64,000 nucleotides of DNA, from contig NZ_VWXD01000003.1 of NCBI RefSeq assembly GCF_011752625.1, positions 771,961 through 835,960 of the forward strand, given 5' to 3'. The notes below the pieces were generated by a model. It saw only the letters and a program-made list of their open reading frames with translations, was not told where the DNA came from and searched no databases. The stretch comes from Candidatus Pantoea formicae. Lineage in GTDB: Bacteria > Pseudomonadota > Gammaproteobacteria > Enterobacterales > Enterobacteriaceae. The position numbers and the translations under genes are program-made. The stretch's first letter is position 1. Every line of letters begins with the position of its first letter. Below are positions 1-9,378 of this stretch, in pieces.

Positions 1-1
1 G

Positions 2-634
2 TTACGCGAAAAATCAATTCGACGCGCTTGTGAGCTGGTGCACCTTGCGGCGGAATGTGGCACCACCAAGCTTTCACTGGTGAGTGGAAGCGATCCCGGT
101 GATGCGCCACGCGCCGAGGCAATGAAGGGGTTCAGTGAAGCGATAGTGCGCATTGGTGAGGAGGTAGGTCAATATGAGGGAATGTTGCTGCAGATCGAAC
201 CGCTCGACCGTTTTGCACATAAATGCCAGTTGATTGGTCCCACCAGTGAGACCGTTGAATGGATGACAGCACTCCGTCCTGATTGTCCAAAGCTTTATCT
301 CGCTTGGGACAGTGCGCATGTCGCCCTGAATCAGGAAGATCTGGCCGAATCACTGAGGCTGGCAGCGCCACTGATTTCTCAGTTGCATCTCGCTAACGCC
401 ATCCTTGATCCACAAACCGCCGGCTTTGGTGATTATCACATGAAGTTTGGCGAACCTGGTTTCCTGACACAGACTACCGCTGCGCACATCATTAATACCG
501 CCCGTCATCTGCCGCTGCCTGGGGAACTTGGCGCGATTTCGGTTGCAATTGAGATGCGCACCACCGATCAAGATGACCTGTGGGATAATGAACGCCAGTG
601 CCGGGAGTTTTTACAGCGTGCATGGCACGCCTGA
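2..634 (+). CDS. Sugar phosphate isomerase/epimerase-like TIM-barrel protein, 5'-truncated
   Basis: The reading frame is open to the left edge, so the true start lies outside the window; about 210 C-terminal residues are visible. The pattern fits the AP-endonuclease-2-like TIM barrels that isomerise or epimerise sugars: an acidic residue in a strand (LLQIEPLD), a D-x-A-H strand (WDSAHVALN), then QLHLAN and a late Glu in SVAIEMR, which are the usual metal and substrate positions. It faces the minus-strand cluster (dehydrogenase, MFS transporter, second TIM barrel) tail to tail and probably belongs to the same sugar-acid pathway; that link is inference from position. The substrate cannot be read from the sequence. 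Confidence 0.7.
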   Translation, partial: LREKSIRRACELVHLAAECGTTKLSLVSGSDPGDAPRAEAMKGFSEAIVRIGEEVGQYEGMLLQIEPLDRFAHKCQLIGPTSETVEWMTALRPDCPKLYLAWDSAHVALNQEDLAESLRLAAPLISQLHLANAILDPQTAGFGDYHMKFGEPGFLTQTTAAHIINTARHLPLPGELGAISVAIEMRTTDQDDLWDNERQCREFLQRAWHA

Positions 635-640
635 TAAAAA

Positions 641-659
641 GAGGGGGCAAAGCCCCCTC
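641..659 (-). terminator. Rho-independent terminator for the dehydrogenase gene
   Basis: Perfect 8-bp stem (GAGGGGGC / GCCCCCTC) around an AAA loop, 5 bp beyond the stop of the minus-strand gene. On the minus strand it is followed by TTTTT, so it terminates that gene. The plus strand has no T-run after it. Confidence 0.85.
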
Positions 660-663
660 ATGA

Positions 664-1581
664 TTAAATGACCGGTGTCAGCAGCGGTTGACCCGCCTGG
701 AAAGCGGCAATGTTATCCATGACTAATTTCGCCATGGCGGCGCGTGTCGCCTGAGTCGCACTGCCAATATGTGGCGTGATGACCACATTTTCCCGTTGAT
801 AAAATGCCTGAGGGACATGTGGTTCATCTGCAAATACATCCAGCCCTGCCCCACCAATGTGATTCATGTTAATCGCTGCTAACAATGCTGCTTCGTCAAT
901 GACACTCCCACGTGCAACATTGATGATGATGCCATCATGTCCCAACGCATCAAGTACTTCTTTATTAATCAGATGATGGCTCTCCTTGCCTCCGCTGGCA
1001 CACACCATCAGCACATCGCTATTTTCAGCCAGCGAGACCAGAGAAGGAAAGTAAGTGACACCCTCAATAGCAGATTGTGAGCGACTGTAGTACCCAATCT
1101 GCATGTCAAATCCTTGAGCCCTGCGGGCCACAGCGCGCCCAATACGACCAAAGCCCACAATGCCCAACCGCCTCCCACTGATTTTAACCGCAGGTGGATA
1201 AGAACCGTTTTGCCAAGATCCTCGCTCAATAAAACGCTGCGCATCATTAATCCGCCGCGCAACGCTGAGCATCAAACCTATCGCCAAGTCGGCCACATCA
1301 TCAGTTAAAATATCGGGTGTATTAGTCACAGTAATATGGCGTTGCTGGGCGGCATAAATATCAATGCCGTCATAACCTACGCCAAATACCGCAATCAAAC
1401 GCACGTGCGGCAGCTTATTGATCAACGCATCATTAACAACCGATTCACCGCTGGCTAAGATAATTTCAATTTCATGATATTTTTCTGGCGATAGCCTATC
1501 CAGAGCAATAATTTCATTACCCGCCGATAACCCATCCACCAATGCCTGTGGAACTTTATTCGCACGTAATATAATGGACAT
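664..1581 (-). CDS. D-2-hydroxyacid dehydrogenase (NAD(P)H-dependent, GhrB/KguD-like)
   Basis: A 305-residue cytosolic oxidoreductase of the D-isomer-specific 2-hydroxyacid dehydrogenase family, which reduces 2-keto acids to D-2-hydroxy acids. The Rossmann motif GIVGFGRIG lies near residue 140. The catalytic triad is in place: Arg in NVARGSVID (about 224), Glu in ADEP (about 253) and His in TPHIGSAT (about 271). Length is normal for the family. It is the last gene of a minus-strand cluster behind an MFS transporter (35-bp gap), and a strong terminator follows. A role in reducing a keto sugar acid, as KguD does for 2-keto-6-phosphogluconate, is plausible, but no kinase gene is visible in the cluster, so the substrate stays open. 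Confidence 0.85.
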   Translation of the reverse strand: MSIILRANKVPQALVDGLSAGNEIIALDRLSPEKYHEIEIILASGESVVNDALINKLPHVRLIAVFGVGYDGIDIYAAQQRHITVTNTPDILTDDVADLAIGLMLSVARRINDAQRFIERGSWQNGSYPPAVKISGRRLGIVGFGRIGRAVARRAQGFDMQIGYYSRSQSAIEGVTYFPSLVSLAENSDVLMVCASGGKESHHLINKEVLDALGHDGIIINVARGSVIDEAALLAAINMNHIGGAGLDVFADEPHVPQAFYQRENVVITPHIGSATQATRAAMAKLVMDNIAAFQAGQPLLTPVI

Positions 1582-1616
1582 CCTCTCCCCCTATCATTTT
1601 CAAATTCCCTTTCCGA

Positions 1617-2939
1617 CTATTTCTGAAATGAGAGCTGACCGTTTTTAACCGGTAGTTTATTAAAATTAATACAGAGCGTACCGAGGGTGTAGCATCCTGC
1701 ACAGATGGCGAAATAAACCAGTACACTTTCATAGCTCCCCGTAAGCTGCAGAATAACACCGACCAAAATAGGAACAAGAATACCGGCACAGCTGTTTGCC
1801 ATATTCATTAGCCCACCCACCATACCGACGCGGTCTTTTGGGGCTAAAATTGCGGGGAAACTCCAATATAAACTGCCAAACATCATAAAGAAGGCCGCAA
1901 CCGATAACAGTCCCACCGCCAGGTTAGGATTTTTTACCGTCGCTAATGCGTAGAGAACACCAAGCCCTACCAAACCAGAAACGGACAGCAGGCTTTTCAA
2001 TGCAACATTATGGCTAACACCACGCTTCACCAGATAATCCGCAAAGAAGCCACTGAACAGGCATCCCGCAGTACCCATAACAAAGATTAAGAAAGTCGAG
2101 TTACCAATCGAAGCCAGCTGCAACCCCTGAGCCTGAGCCAGATAACTCGGTCCCCAGGTTAACAATCCCCAATACACCATGCCCCAGGAAGCTCGGCCTA
2201 ACATGATAGCAATCATCGTAAACCAGCTAATACCCAACCCTTTTGTGGGGACTGATGGGGTATCCGTCACGGCGCCTTCAACATTACCTGCTGCAATGTA
2301 ATCAGCCTCTTGTTGACTCACTTTTGGATGTTGAGTCGGTTTGTCGCGCAGTATTCTCCAGGCAAAGAAGCCCAACACCATGGTGAACAACCCGACAACG
2401 ACAAAGGTGACGCGCCAGGAGTCAAGCACCACAATCAAGTGTGCGACAATAATACCGCCTATCGCGACCCCCAGCGGGCTACCCGAATCCATGATCACAG
2501 CACCACGGCCTCGCTCAGATTGCGTCAGCCAGGTTGAGCTTAACTTCGCCCCGCTCGGCGAAACGGGTGCTTCCATCGCCCCTAAGCCAATACGTGCAAG
2601 AATCAGGCTAAGACCACCGCTCGCCAAACCAATAATCGCTTGAAAGAATCCCCAACCAAATAACGCCCCGGTGATCACTTTGCGCGGCCCGTAACGGTCC
2701 AACAGCCAACCGCCTGGGACCTGTAATAGTGCATAAGACCAAAAGAAACTGCTTAAAATTAGACCCTGCATAGTAGGTGAAAGATGAAATTCGTCTTTGA
2801 TATAGGGCATACCAATCGACAATGTAATTCGGTCCATTAGATTGACGGCTAACAGAAAAAACATTGTGGCGAATATTGCCCAGCGAAACTGAGTTGGCTT
2901 AGCCGATTTGGATATTGTATTCAACGTTGAGTTAGACAT
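1617..2939 (-). CDS. MFS transporter of the anion:cation symporter type (sugar acid/organic acid uptake)
   Basis: A 440-residue inner-membrane protein with twelve hydrophobic segments and the MFS signature between TM2 and TM3 (GGWLLDRYGPRKV, about residues 75-90). The early NLMDR motif in TM1 and the WxxxSERGR loop (WLTQSERGRG) are typical of the ACS family (hexuronate, galactonate and glucarate proton symporters). It lies between a TIM-barrel isomerase gene upstream and a 2-hydroxyacid dehydrogenase downstream, which suggests it imports the acid or keto sugar those enzymes process. Base composition is more AT-rich than in the phn or liv genes. The specific substrate is not determinable here. 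Confidence 0.85.
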   Translation of the reverse strand: MSNSTLNTISKSAKPTQFRWAIFATMFFLLAVNLMDRITLSIGMPYIKDEFHLSPTMQGLILSSFFWSYALLQVPGGWLLDRYGPRKVITGALFGWGFFQAIIGLASGGLSLILARIGLGAMEAPVSPSGAKLSSTWLTQSERGRGAVIMDSGSPLGVAIGGIIVAHLIVVLDSWRVTFVVVGLFTMVLGFFAWRILRDKPTQHPKVSQQEADYIAAGNVEGAVTDTPSVPTKGLGISWFTMIAIMLGRASWGMVYWGLLTWGPSYLAQAQGLQLASIGNSTFLIFVMGTAGCLFSGFFADYLVKRGVSHNVALKSLLSVSGLVGLGVLYALATVKNPNLAVGLLSVAAFFMMFGSLYWSFPAILAPKDRVGMVGGLMNMANSCAGILVPILVGVILQLTGSYESVLVYFAICAGCYTLGTLCINFNKLPVKNGQLSFQK

Positions 2940-3104
2940 AAATTAACCTTCAGCTTAAAGTCGTTAAACAACGGATTTAATGAATAAGGCTTACAGTGCA
3001 AATTAAGATCATTGTCATTGGCGCATAGAACGACGCCTGCTGATTAACAATCATCAGCAGCCGCACCCTCATTTTATGTCCTTTAACCTTTTAGACTAAA
3101 ATAT

Positions 3105-3941
3105 TTAACCCAACCATTTTTCCAGTGTCCTACGAGACTGAATTAAAACCTCAAGACTACGAGCGGGATCAATAGGCGCATCCCCACGCAATGGATAACT
3201 GTCACGCTGACGATGCATACGTAATGGGATTTCCAGGCTGCAGGGGATATTTTTCGCTTCAAGCAGGCCAATCATCGGCACATAATTTAATTGCCCGTAG
3301 CCTATAGGGGTAAAATGCACTTCGCCATCAATAACCTCTAAATCTTTCAGATGACAGTGCTGCGCATAGGGAAGCATGGCTATCGCTTGTTCAATAGGAT
3401 CGACATCAGGACACAGTGAGACAATATTTCCTGCATCTACATTAACTGAGACGGCTGGGTGATCAACCGCGTCAAGCAGTGCAGCTCCATCATCAGCCAA
3501 GCTAAAAACGTCATAATTTGGGTCCCCACCATTCTCCAGACAAATGACACATCCATTGTCCGCCGCTATCGGGGCGAGCTGTTTAAGATTGGTGATAATC
3601 TGCTGTCGGTCTTGCTGACGCCCAACACAAATGTTGATCCATTTTGCCCCTATCAAATGAGCAAAATGGATACGGCGGGTAAACTGAGCAACGGCATCCA
3701 CCGCGCCCATATTCATGGTGGCGCCAAAAGAACGCGTCTTTAACTGATATTTTTCCAATAACCCGCTGATATGACGTGCGTTTTCAGCACTAAAGAGTTC
3801 GGGTGGCATATCACCGACATATCCTTGGTTATAGGCAAGTTCGACATAACGAAACCCGGCTTTTTGAATCGTGCTGAAAGCAACATCATTATCTAAACCG
3901 TCAAACATCGCCGTGTTGACACCTATTTCGAACTGACTCAT
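3105..3941 (-). CDS. Sugar phosphate isomerase/epimerase family TIM-barrel protein
   Basis: A 278-residue protein of the xylose-isomerase-like TIM-barrel family. The chosen ATG follows an AGGAG ribosome site (AAGAGGAGCGCAT); the open frame continues 20 codons upstream without a ribosome site. Metal-site residues are recognisable in VICLENGGD (Glu), SVNVDAGNI (Asp), HCHLKDLE (His/Asp) and SLEIPLRM (Glu). It is probably the first gene of the cluster with the MFS transporter (165-bp gap) and the dehydrogenase, and it is a relative of the truncated protein at the left edge. The role as isomerase/epimerase of a keto sugar or inositol-like compound is a family inference. Confidence 0.8.
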   Translation of the reverse strand: MSQFEIGVNTAMFDGLDNDVAFSTIQKAGFRYVELAYNQGYVGDMPPELFSAENARHISGLLEKYQLKTRSFGATMNMGAVDAVAQFTRRIHFAHLIGAKWINICVGRQQDRQQIITNLKQLAPIAADNGCVICLENGGDPNYDVFSLADDGAALLDAVDHPAVSVNVDAGNIVSLCPDVDPIEQAIAMLPYAQHCHLKDLEVIDGEVHFTPIGYGQLNYVPMIGLLEAKNIPCSLEIPLRMHRQRDSYPLRGDAPIDPARSLEVLIQSRRTLEKWLG

Positions 3942-4074
3942 ATGCGCTCCTCTTGATGAACTAAAGTTCAGACAATGACCGTATGAACACATTTTTAGCA
4001 AAAAATGAGCGCAGGAAAAGGCGACCAGATCACGAAAGAGGGCTTTGATTGGTGATTTACAAGGATTTCACATT

Positions 4075-4087
4075 TTCACCATGTGAA
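4075..4087. promoter_or_regulatory. Candidate operator, TTCAC-CAT-GTGAA inverted repeat
   Basis: A 5-bp dyad with a 3-bp centre lies about 135 bp upstream of the TIM-barrel start, in an AT-rich stretch that also has further GTGAACA and TTCAC copies (around 4066 and 4113). It looks like a repressor site of the GntR/IclR/LacI kind. The regulator is not in the window. Confidence 0.3.
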
Positions 4088-4129
4088 CATTTGAGAGAGG
4101 AGCAGTAAGCAGGTGAACAATTGTTTATC

Positions 4130-4164
4130 GGAATAAAAAGAAAACCGCGCTCAGCGCGCGCGGT
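4130..4164 (-). terminator. Rho-independent terminator for the fiu-ybiX unit
   Basis: Stem ACCGCGC / GCGCGGT (4144-4150 with 4158-4164), 10 bp beyond the ybiX stop, followed on the minus strand by a T-rich tract (TTTTCTTTTTATT). Confidence 0.8.
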
Positions 4165-4174
4165 CAGGGGAAAT

Positions 4175-4852
4175 TTATACCTCAGTCCATCCACGCAGCA
4201 GGTTGTGGTACATATTCAGCAGTGACAACAACTCTTCGCTATCGCCATGGCGTGCTTTAAGACTCTGAATATTGCGGTCCAGCTCAAACAGCATCGCACG
4301 CTGCTTGTCATCTCGCACCATGGATTGAATCCACAAGAACGAAGCAACGCGGACACCGCGCGTCACTGGTGTAACGCAGTGCAGGCTGCTAGAGGGATAG
4401 AGCACCAGATGACCGGCAGGTAATTTCACTTTGTGCTGACCATAAGTGTCTTCGATCACTAACTCCCCTCCTTCATAACTCTCTGGCTCGCACAAAAACA
4501 GCGTGGCCGAGAGGTCAGTGCGCATCCAGCCCGCAGCGCCGTTGTGGCGCACCGCACCATCCACATGAAAGCCGTAAGTTTCGCCTTGTTCATAACGGTT
4601 AAACAGCGGTGTGGATATCGAGCGAGGTAGTGCGGCAGAAAAGAACAGCGGGTTGGTGTTCAAAGCCTGCATCACCGCAGCTTGCAGCTGATCGTAAAGC
4701 GGTGTGCGCGTATCAATCTGCTGATTATTTTTGACCGTCGCGCCTTGGCTCCCGACCGTTGCACGTCCGTCAATCCATTCAGCCTGTTGTAGCAACGTAC
4801 TGAATTTTGCTACCTCTTCCGGCGCCAGTACGGCAGGAATGTGATACATCAT
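4175..4852 (-). CDS. ybiX: PKHD-type Fe(II)/2-oxoglutarate-dependent hydroxylase YbiX (PiuC)
   Basis: A 225-residue cytosolic protein closely resembling E. coli YbiX along its whole length. The iron facial triad is intact: His96 and Asp98 in FHVDGAV, and His158 in [13 protein letters not shown]; Arg168 is the probable 2-oxoglutarate ligand. The family occurs next to catecholate siderophore receptors and is thought to modify or process siderophore-related compounds; the true substrate is not settled. It sits 49 bp downstream of fiu on the same strand and probably shares its iron-regulated transcript. A terminator follows. Confidence 0.92.
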   Translation of the reverse strand: MMYHIPAVLAPEEVAKFSTLLQQAEWIDGRATVGSQGATVKNNQQIDTRTPLYDQLQAAVMQALNTNPLFFSAALPRSISTPLFNRYEQGETYGFHVDGAVRHNGAAGWMRTDLSATLFLCEPESYEGGELVIEDTYGQHKVKLPAGHLVLYPSSSLHCVTPVTRGVRVASFLWIQSMVRDDKQRAMLFELDRNIQSLKARHGDSEELLSLLNMYHNLLRGWTEV

Positions 4853-4901
4853 CGCGTTGTTCTCTCATAAAATGTGGGGCGCGCACGCCCCACGTAAAGA
4901 C

Positions 4902-7181
4902 TTAGAAATGCACGTTGGCGGTCAACAGGAAGGTGCGCGGCTCACCCGGATGATAGCGGTAGCCACTCTTGTTGATCGAAGCAACATAGTTGGTATCGAA
5001 AATGTTGTACACGTTAAGCTGCAGATCGAGGTTGTTGTTAACCTTGTAACCCAGCTTGGCATCGGCCACCCAGTAGCCTTCGGTATGATCAGGCGTGCCC
5101 ACTGCACCATCGCTGCCACGACGCAGGCTGCCCACATAGCGTGCACCGCCACCAACAGAAATCGCATCGGTAGCTTGATACTGCGTCCATAACGTAAAGG
5201 CATGTTTCGGTGTATATGCAATCGAGGATGAACCATCCTGCGCTACGCTGGCTCCTTCACGGACCGAAGCATGCTGCATGGTGTAACCTGCGATCACCTC
5301 CCAGTCTGGCGTGATATTGCCTGTTGCAGACAACTCATAACCTTCTACACGTTTCTTACCGGTTTGTGAGTAGGTGCCATCATCATTGGCATCCACTTCG
5401 TTCTCAATATCGGTGCGGAACAGCGCCGCGTTCAACAGCAGACGTTTATCCATGACCTGCCATTTGGTGCCCACTTCGCTAGATTTCGCTTTCTGCGGTT
5501 TGAAGTCAGTGCGGTTCGCACTGTTACCCGTTCCGCCTGCTGCCAACGCAAAGCTGCTGCCGCCCGGAGGCTGTTGAGAAATCGCGTAGTTGAAGTAAAC
5601 ATTGCCCTGCTCGGTCAGACGATAGAGTGCGCCCGCTTTCCAGTTGACCAGGTTGCCAGATTTAGCGGTGTCAACAGTGGTGACAGGTGTACCCTTTGCT
5701 ACCCCGGCAGGACAGGCTAACGCCCCGCGTCCGGTGCCACCACAAGCTGTCGCACTATCATAATCCGTGTGATAGCTATCAAGACGGATGCCGCCGTTCA
5801 GCTCAAAGTTTTTGGTGATGGCTAAAGTGTCAAAGGCATAAATGCCCGTGGTGTCGGTTTGGCCATTGGCGTTAGCACCGTTACGATCCAGCCCACCCAC
5901 CGAGATACTGCTGATAGGGTGATAGATATTTACAGCAGGCGCGGTAATCGCGTTCACACCATAGTTGGTCTGATTTTCACGCGTAAACTCTACTCCCGCG
6001 CTGATATCGTGCCCCACCGAGCCAGTGTAGAACTTGGAGGTAATATTCGTTTGGTTGGTCAGGATGCGGTTGCTGACATCTTTTAAATTGGCATTACGCG
6101 TCCAGGTCCAGGTGCCTACATCGTTCGGATTAGGAGTGGTAATCGCATTCCCCATCACCGCCGTCAACAGATACTCCTGCTTCACCCGCGACCAGCGCGT
6201 CGTGTTGCGAATGGTAGTGGTGTCGTTGAGATCGTGTTCAAAGCGAATGGTGCCACTATCCGTGGTGGATTTATCGAAATCTGAATCCGTGCCGTAATAG
6301 TTGCTGGTGGCGACCTTGCCCGAGTTGTTCAATGCAGAAGTTGCAGGCGTGGGTGAAGAGTAGCCAGGCAGGCCGATGGTAGGAATGCCACCATCAGGCG
6401 TGTTGTTCTGATGTACATGCAGATAGTTCAGGTAGAGACGTGTTGAGGTATCAAGACCAAACGCCAGCGAGGGTGCGACACCATAACGCTCATTCTCAAC
6501 GTTATCACGCGCGGCATCGTGAGTTTTCTCTCCCATCAGGTTAAGACGGAACGCACTGTTATCGTTAATAGCCTGATTGTAATCCAGCGTGCCGCGACGC
6601 ATCCACGCGCTACCCACACTGACGGAGGCATCCAGCCCGGTATCCAGACGCGGCTGTTTGCTGATCATGTTGATGGAGCCAGACGGTGCACTGCGGCCGT
6701 AATCGGTGCCGGATGGCCCTTTAATCACTTCAACCTGTTGGGTATTGAAGGTATCACGCGTGACGCTGCCGATATCGCGAATACCATCAACGTAGATGCT
6801 GTTTGAGGTATCCATACCGCGCATATAAACCGCATCACCGGTAGAGGAGCTACCGTTTTCACCGGCATAAAACGCGCCGACGCCGGGTACGTTTTTTAAT
6901 GCATCAGTCAGATTATTGACGCCCTGATCTTTAATTACCTGCTCAGGTATCGCCGTCATGGTTCGTGTGGTGTCAACCAGTGGACGACTGAATTTGGGGT
7001 CAGCAGACGCATTTGGGGCATATAGCGAAGGCGTCTGCGCGTTGACTACGAGGGTATCTTCAGATTTTTTTGTGGCGTTATCTGCGGCCAGTGCGGCGGC
7101 AGGAGAAATACCAATACAAAGCCCGGTAAACAGGGTCAGCGAGTTAAAGCTGCCAAACGGCAAGTTGCGATTGTTATCCAT
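4902..7181 (-). CDS. fiu: TonB-dependent catecholate siderophore receptor Fiu
   Basis: A 759-residue outer-membrane receptor with near end-to-end similarity to E. coli Fiu. A signal peptide occupies residues 1-32 (hydrophobic TLFTGLCIGISPAAALA). A TonB-box-like DTLVVNA follows at about 42. The plug domain carries LTDALKNVPGV and QVEVIKGPSGTDYGRS, and a long beta-barrel ends in the expected aromatic pair (TANVHF). It imports ferric complexes of monomeric catecholates such as dihydroxybenzoylserine. A Fur-box-like dyad lies 105-131 bp upstream. The start codon has only a weak ribosome site (AAGAAATTTCC), but the N-terminus aligns with E. coli Fiu, so the start is secure. Confidence 0.95.
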   Translation of the reverse strand: MDNNRNLPFGSFNSLTLFTGLCIGISPAAALAADNATKKSEDTLVVNAQTPSLYAPNASADPKFSRPLVDTTRTMTAIPEQVIKDQGVNNLTDALKNVPGVGAFYAGENGSSSTGDAVYMRGMDTSNSIYVDGIRDIGSVTRDTFNTQQVEVIKGPSGTDYGRSAPSGSINMISKQPRLDTGLDASVSVGSAWMRRGTLDYNQAINDNSAFRLNLMGEKTHDAARDNVENERYGVAPSLAFGLDTSTRLYLNYLHVHQNNTPDGGIPTIGLPGYSSPTPATSALNNSGKVATSNYYGTDSDFDKSTTDSGTIRFEHDLNDTTTIRNTTRWSRVKQEYLLTAVMGNAITTPNPNDVGTWTWTRNANLKDVSNRILTNQTNITSKFYTGSVGHDISAGVEFTRENQTNYGVNAITAPAVNIYHPISSISVGGLDRNGANANGQTDTTGIYAFDTLAITKNFELNGGIRLDSYHTDYDSATACGGTGRGALACPAGVAKGTPVTTVDTAKSGNLVNWKAGALYRLTEQGNVYFNYAISQQPPGGSSFALAAGGTGNSANRTDFKPQKAKSSEVGTKWQVMDKRLLLNAALFRTDIENEVDANDDGTYSQTGKKRVEGYELSATGNITPDWEVIAGYTMQHASVREGASVAQDGSSSIAYTPKHAFTLWTQYQATDAISVGGGARYVGSLRRGSDGAVGTPDHTEGYWVADAKLGYKVNNNLDLQLNVYNIFDTNYVASINKSGYRYHPGEPRTFLLTANVHF

Positions 7182-7285
7182 TTTAAAAGGGGAAATTTCT
7201 TATCGTTATTGACGCGCTCGTTACATCCTTACGACGTTAAGTACTGATAAACAGCGGCTTAAAACAGCATCAGGATGAAACACCT

Positions 7286-7312
7286 AAATGATAACGCCAA
7301 TGGTTATCATTT
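7286..7312 (-). promoter_or_regulatory. Fur box-like operator upstream of fiu
   Basis: A perfect 10-bp inverted repeat, AAATGATAAC / GTTATCATTT, separated by 7 bp. The TGATAA and TTATCA blocks match the hexamer units of the Fur operator. It lies about 105 bp upstream of the fiu start, as expected for iron-repressed receptor genes. Confidence 0.75.
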
Positions 7313-7455
7313 ACTTTTTTATTCTTGCACGAGAAATGTGGATTGGGAATACATTTCTTTACGGGAGGATTACGTAATTCATACAATAAGCGCCAAGCTG
7401 AATGATTTGTAGGGATCGGCTTAAAATTGAGTAAGAAAGGCGCAAATTCAGGCAT

Positions 7456-7490
7456 AAAAAAAACCGCTGGACATGGCAGCGGTTTTTTTT
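7456..7490. terminator. Bidirectional-looking terminator below the 55-residue ORF
   Basis: The stem AAAAACCGCTG / CAGCGGTTTTT around loop GACATGG has runs of A before and T after, so a U-tract forms on both strands. It lies 54 bp beyond the stop of the small minus-strand gene and upstream of the fiu promoter, insulating the two. Confidence 0.85.
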
Positions 7491-7543
7491 GATGAGTGCA
7501 CAGTTCGTTCCAGTAACTGTAGCGCATGACGAGAAGAAATCGT

Positions 7544-7711
7544 TCATCGCTCATAGTAGCGGTATACCGATGGGTGGAACTCGATGCCATAAAGTTGGCT
7601 GATGGGGATCAGTAAATCAATATGGCTGCTAAGATCGAATTCTCGCTCTTCAGTCGGCTGAGACTCCGCATTAATCAGGCGGTTGAACCATTGCGAAAGC
7701 GTCGTTTTCAT
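7544..7711 (-). CDS. Small protein of unknown function (55 residues)
   Basis: The frame starts at an ATG 9 bp after GGAGAG; the frame stays open 20 codons upstream without a better site. The product is acidic in the middle (TEEREFDLSSHIDLL) and Tyr/Arg-rich at the end (YRYYER), with no signal peptide or membrane segment. A clear terminator follows, which supports real transcription. I do not recognise the family. It sits between the MATE exporter gene (134 bp upstream) and fiu. Confidence 0.55.
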   Translation of the reverse strand: MKTTLSQWFNRLINAESQPTEEREFDLSSHIDLLIPISQLYGIEFHPSVYRYYER

Positions 7712-7845
7712 CGTCAGGCTCTCCAGTAATTGTTGACCCTGACAGTAAAACCTAATCCGATTAATAACCAAAACGATTAGATATGCGATGAAATCCCGTT
7801 AAATGCATATCAGCAGATGGCCACCTTATCAGATGACCATTACCA

Positions 7846-9258
7846 CTAGCCCCTGCTTTTAGCCAGCATGCGATGATAGTTATTCAGCCACTTCCCGCTG
7901 GTTAAACGCCACCAGAAGCACACGCCACGTACTGTCCAGTCAAGGAACATCCCCAGCCATACCCCGACCACTCCCATCCCCAGCATGATCCCCAGTACGT
8001 AACCCGCTACCACACGCGCCCCCCACATACTGAACATCGACACGTACATGGTGTAGCGTGCATCACGCGCACCTTTCAGTCCGGCAGGCAGTACCCAGGA
8101 CGCGGTCCAGATGGGCATAAAGGCGGCGTTAAGCCATATAAGGTGTTTAGTGACCTCGATAACCTCAGGGTCGCGCGTGTAGAATTTCGCCAGCGTCCCG
8201 GCAAGCGGCACAGTAATCAACGCCAGCGAACAAAGACCGATCATGGCCAACCAGAATACATGCTTAATTTGCCTTTCCGCTTGCATGACTTCATTTTTGC
8301 CCAGCCGCTTGCCCGTAATAATGGTTGAAGCGGAGCCCAAGGCGTTGCCGGGCAGGTTAATCAATGTGGCAATCGAGAACGCAATGAAGTTACCGGCAAT
8401 TTCGTTGGTCCCCATGCCTGCAACGAAAATCTGCGTCAGTAACTTACCGCCATTAAAGAGAACCGATTCAATACTGGCAGGCACGCCAATCCCCAGTACC
8501 TCCATCAGGATGTTACGATCCCAACGACGAAAATAACTGGCAATCGTTATTCTTAATGCAGGTGTAATACCGCGATAAAGCACATAAATGGCGGCCGCTG
8601 CACCGATGTAGCGCGAAATGGTCAATCCCAATCCCGCGCCGATAAAACCCATCCCCTCCCAGCCCATGGCACCGTAAATCAGCACACTACTGATCACGAT
8701 GTTGAGGATGTTCATACCGCCGTTAATCAGCATGGGAATTTTGGTGTTACCTGCTCCGCGTAATGAACCACTGCCAATTAACGCGATGGCTGCCGCCGGA
8801 TAACTCCATGCAGAAGTTTGCAGATAGCTAAGCGCCAACTCTTTCACCTTAGGCTCTGCGCTACCCGCAATGCCATCGATGATCAGATGCCCCCAGAACT
8901 CAATGACAATCACCAGCACAAATGCCAATACCGTCATCAGTCCCAGCGACTGCCGCGTGGCGGCACGAGCACGTTTACCGTTGCGTTTGGCGAGGCTGAA
9001 GGCCACCACCACCGTGGTACCGAGATCAATGGCCGCGAAGAACGAGATAATGACCATGTTGAAGCTGTCAGCGAGTCCAACACCCGCCATCGCCTCTTTA
9101 CCCAACCAGCTAACCAGAAAGGTACTGAGGACACCCATCAGCATCACACACAGGTTTTCAATAAAGATGGGCACGGCCAGTGGCGTGATTTCACGCCACA
9201 ATAGCGTGCGATAAGAGCGACGTTTTGGATACCACGCCGTTTTTCTGACCGCACGCAT
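7846..9258 (-). CDS. yeeO: MATE family multidrug/FMN exporter, YeeO (EmmdR) type
   Basis: An inner-membrane protein of about 470 residues with twelve hydrophobic segments in two MATE repeats. It shares long stretches with E. coli YeeO: WREITPLAVPIF, GVGLADSFNMV, GSGSLRGAGNTKIP and GNFIAFSIATLINLPG. Family members export drugs, dipeptides and flavins using an ion gradient. Starts are ambiguous: the ATG at 9258 is chosen, but GTG 9261 or TTG 9282 are possible, and none has a strong ribosome site. It appears to be monocistronic. Confidence 0.88.
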   Translation of the reverse strand: MRAVRKTAWYPKRRSYRTLLWREITPLAVPIFIENLCVMLMGVLSTFLVSWLGKEAMAGVGLADSFNMVIISFFAAIDLGTTVVVAFSLAKRNGKRARAATRQSLGLMTVLAFVLVIVIEFWGHLIIDGIAGSAEPKVKELALSYLQTSAWSYPAAAIALIGSGSLRGAGNTKIPMLINGGMNILNIVISSVLIYGAMGWEGMGFIGAGLGLTISRYIGAAAAIYVLYRGITPALRITIASYFRRWDRNILMEVLGIGVPASIESVLFNGGKLLTQIFVAGMGTNEIAGNFIAFSIATLINLPGNALGSASTIITGKRLGKNEVMQAERQIKHVFWLAMIGLCSLALITVPLAGTLAKFYTRDPEVIEVTKHLIWLNAAFMPIWTASWVLPAGLKGARDARYTMYVSMFSMWGARVVAGYVLGIMLGMGVVGVWLGMFLDWTVRGVCFWWRLTSGKWLNNYHRMLAKSRG

Positions 9259-9378
9259 CACTGCTACGCCAGGATTTTGCAAGGGAGTACCAAATCACTT
9301 TGGAGAGGAAGATGAGTAATAATGATGATAGGCCACTGAGAAATATGCAAAGTGTTTCCTGTCACCATTTAATCATTA

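Noticed and set aside
8818..9214. Plus-strand frames of 128 and 114 codons inside the MATE gene
   Set aside because: Antisense to a well-supported membrane protein gene, with no ribosome site and no recognisable product.
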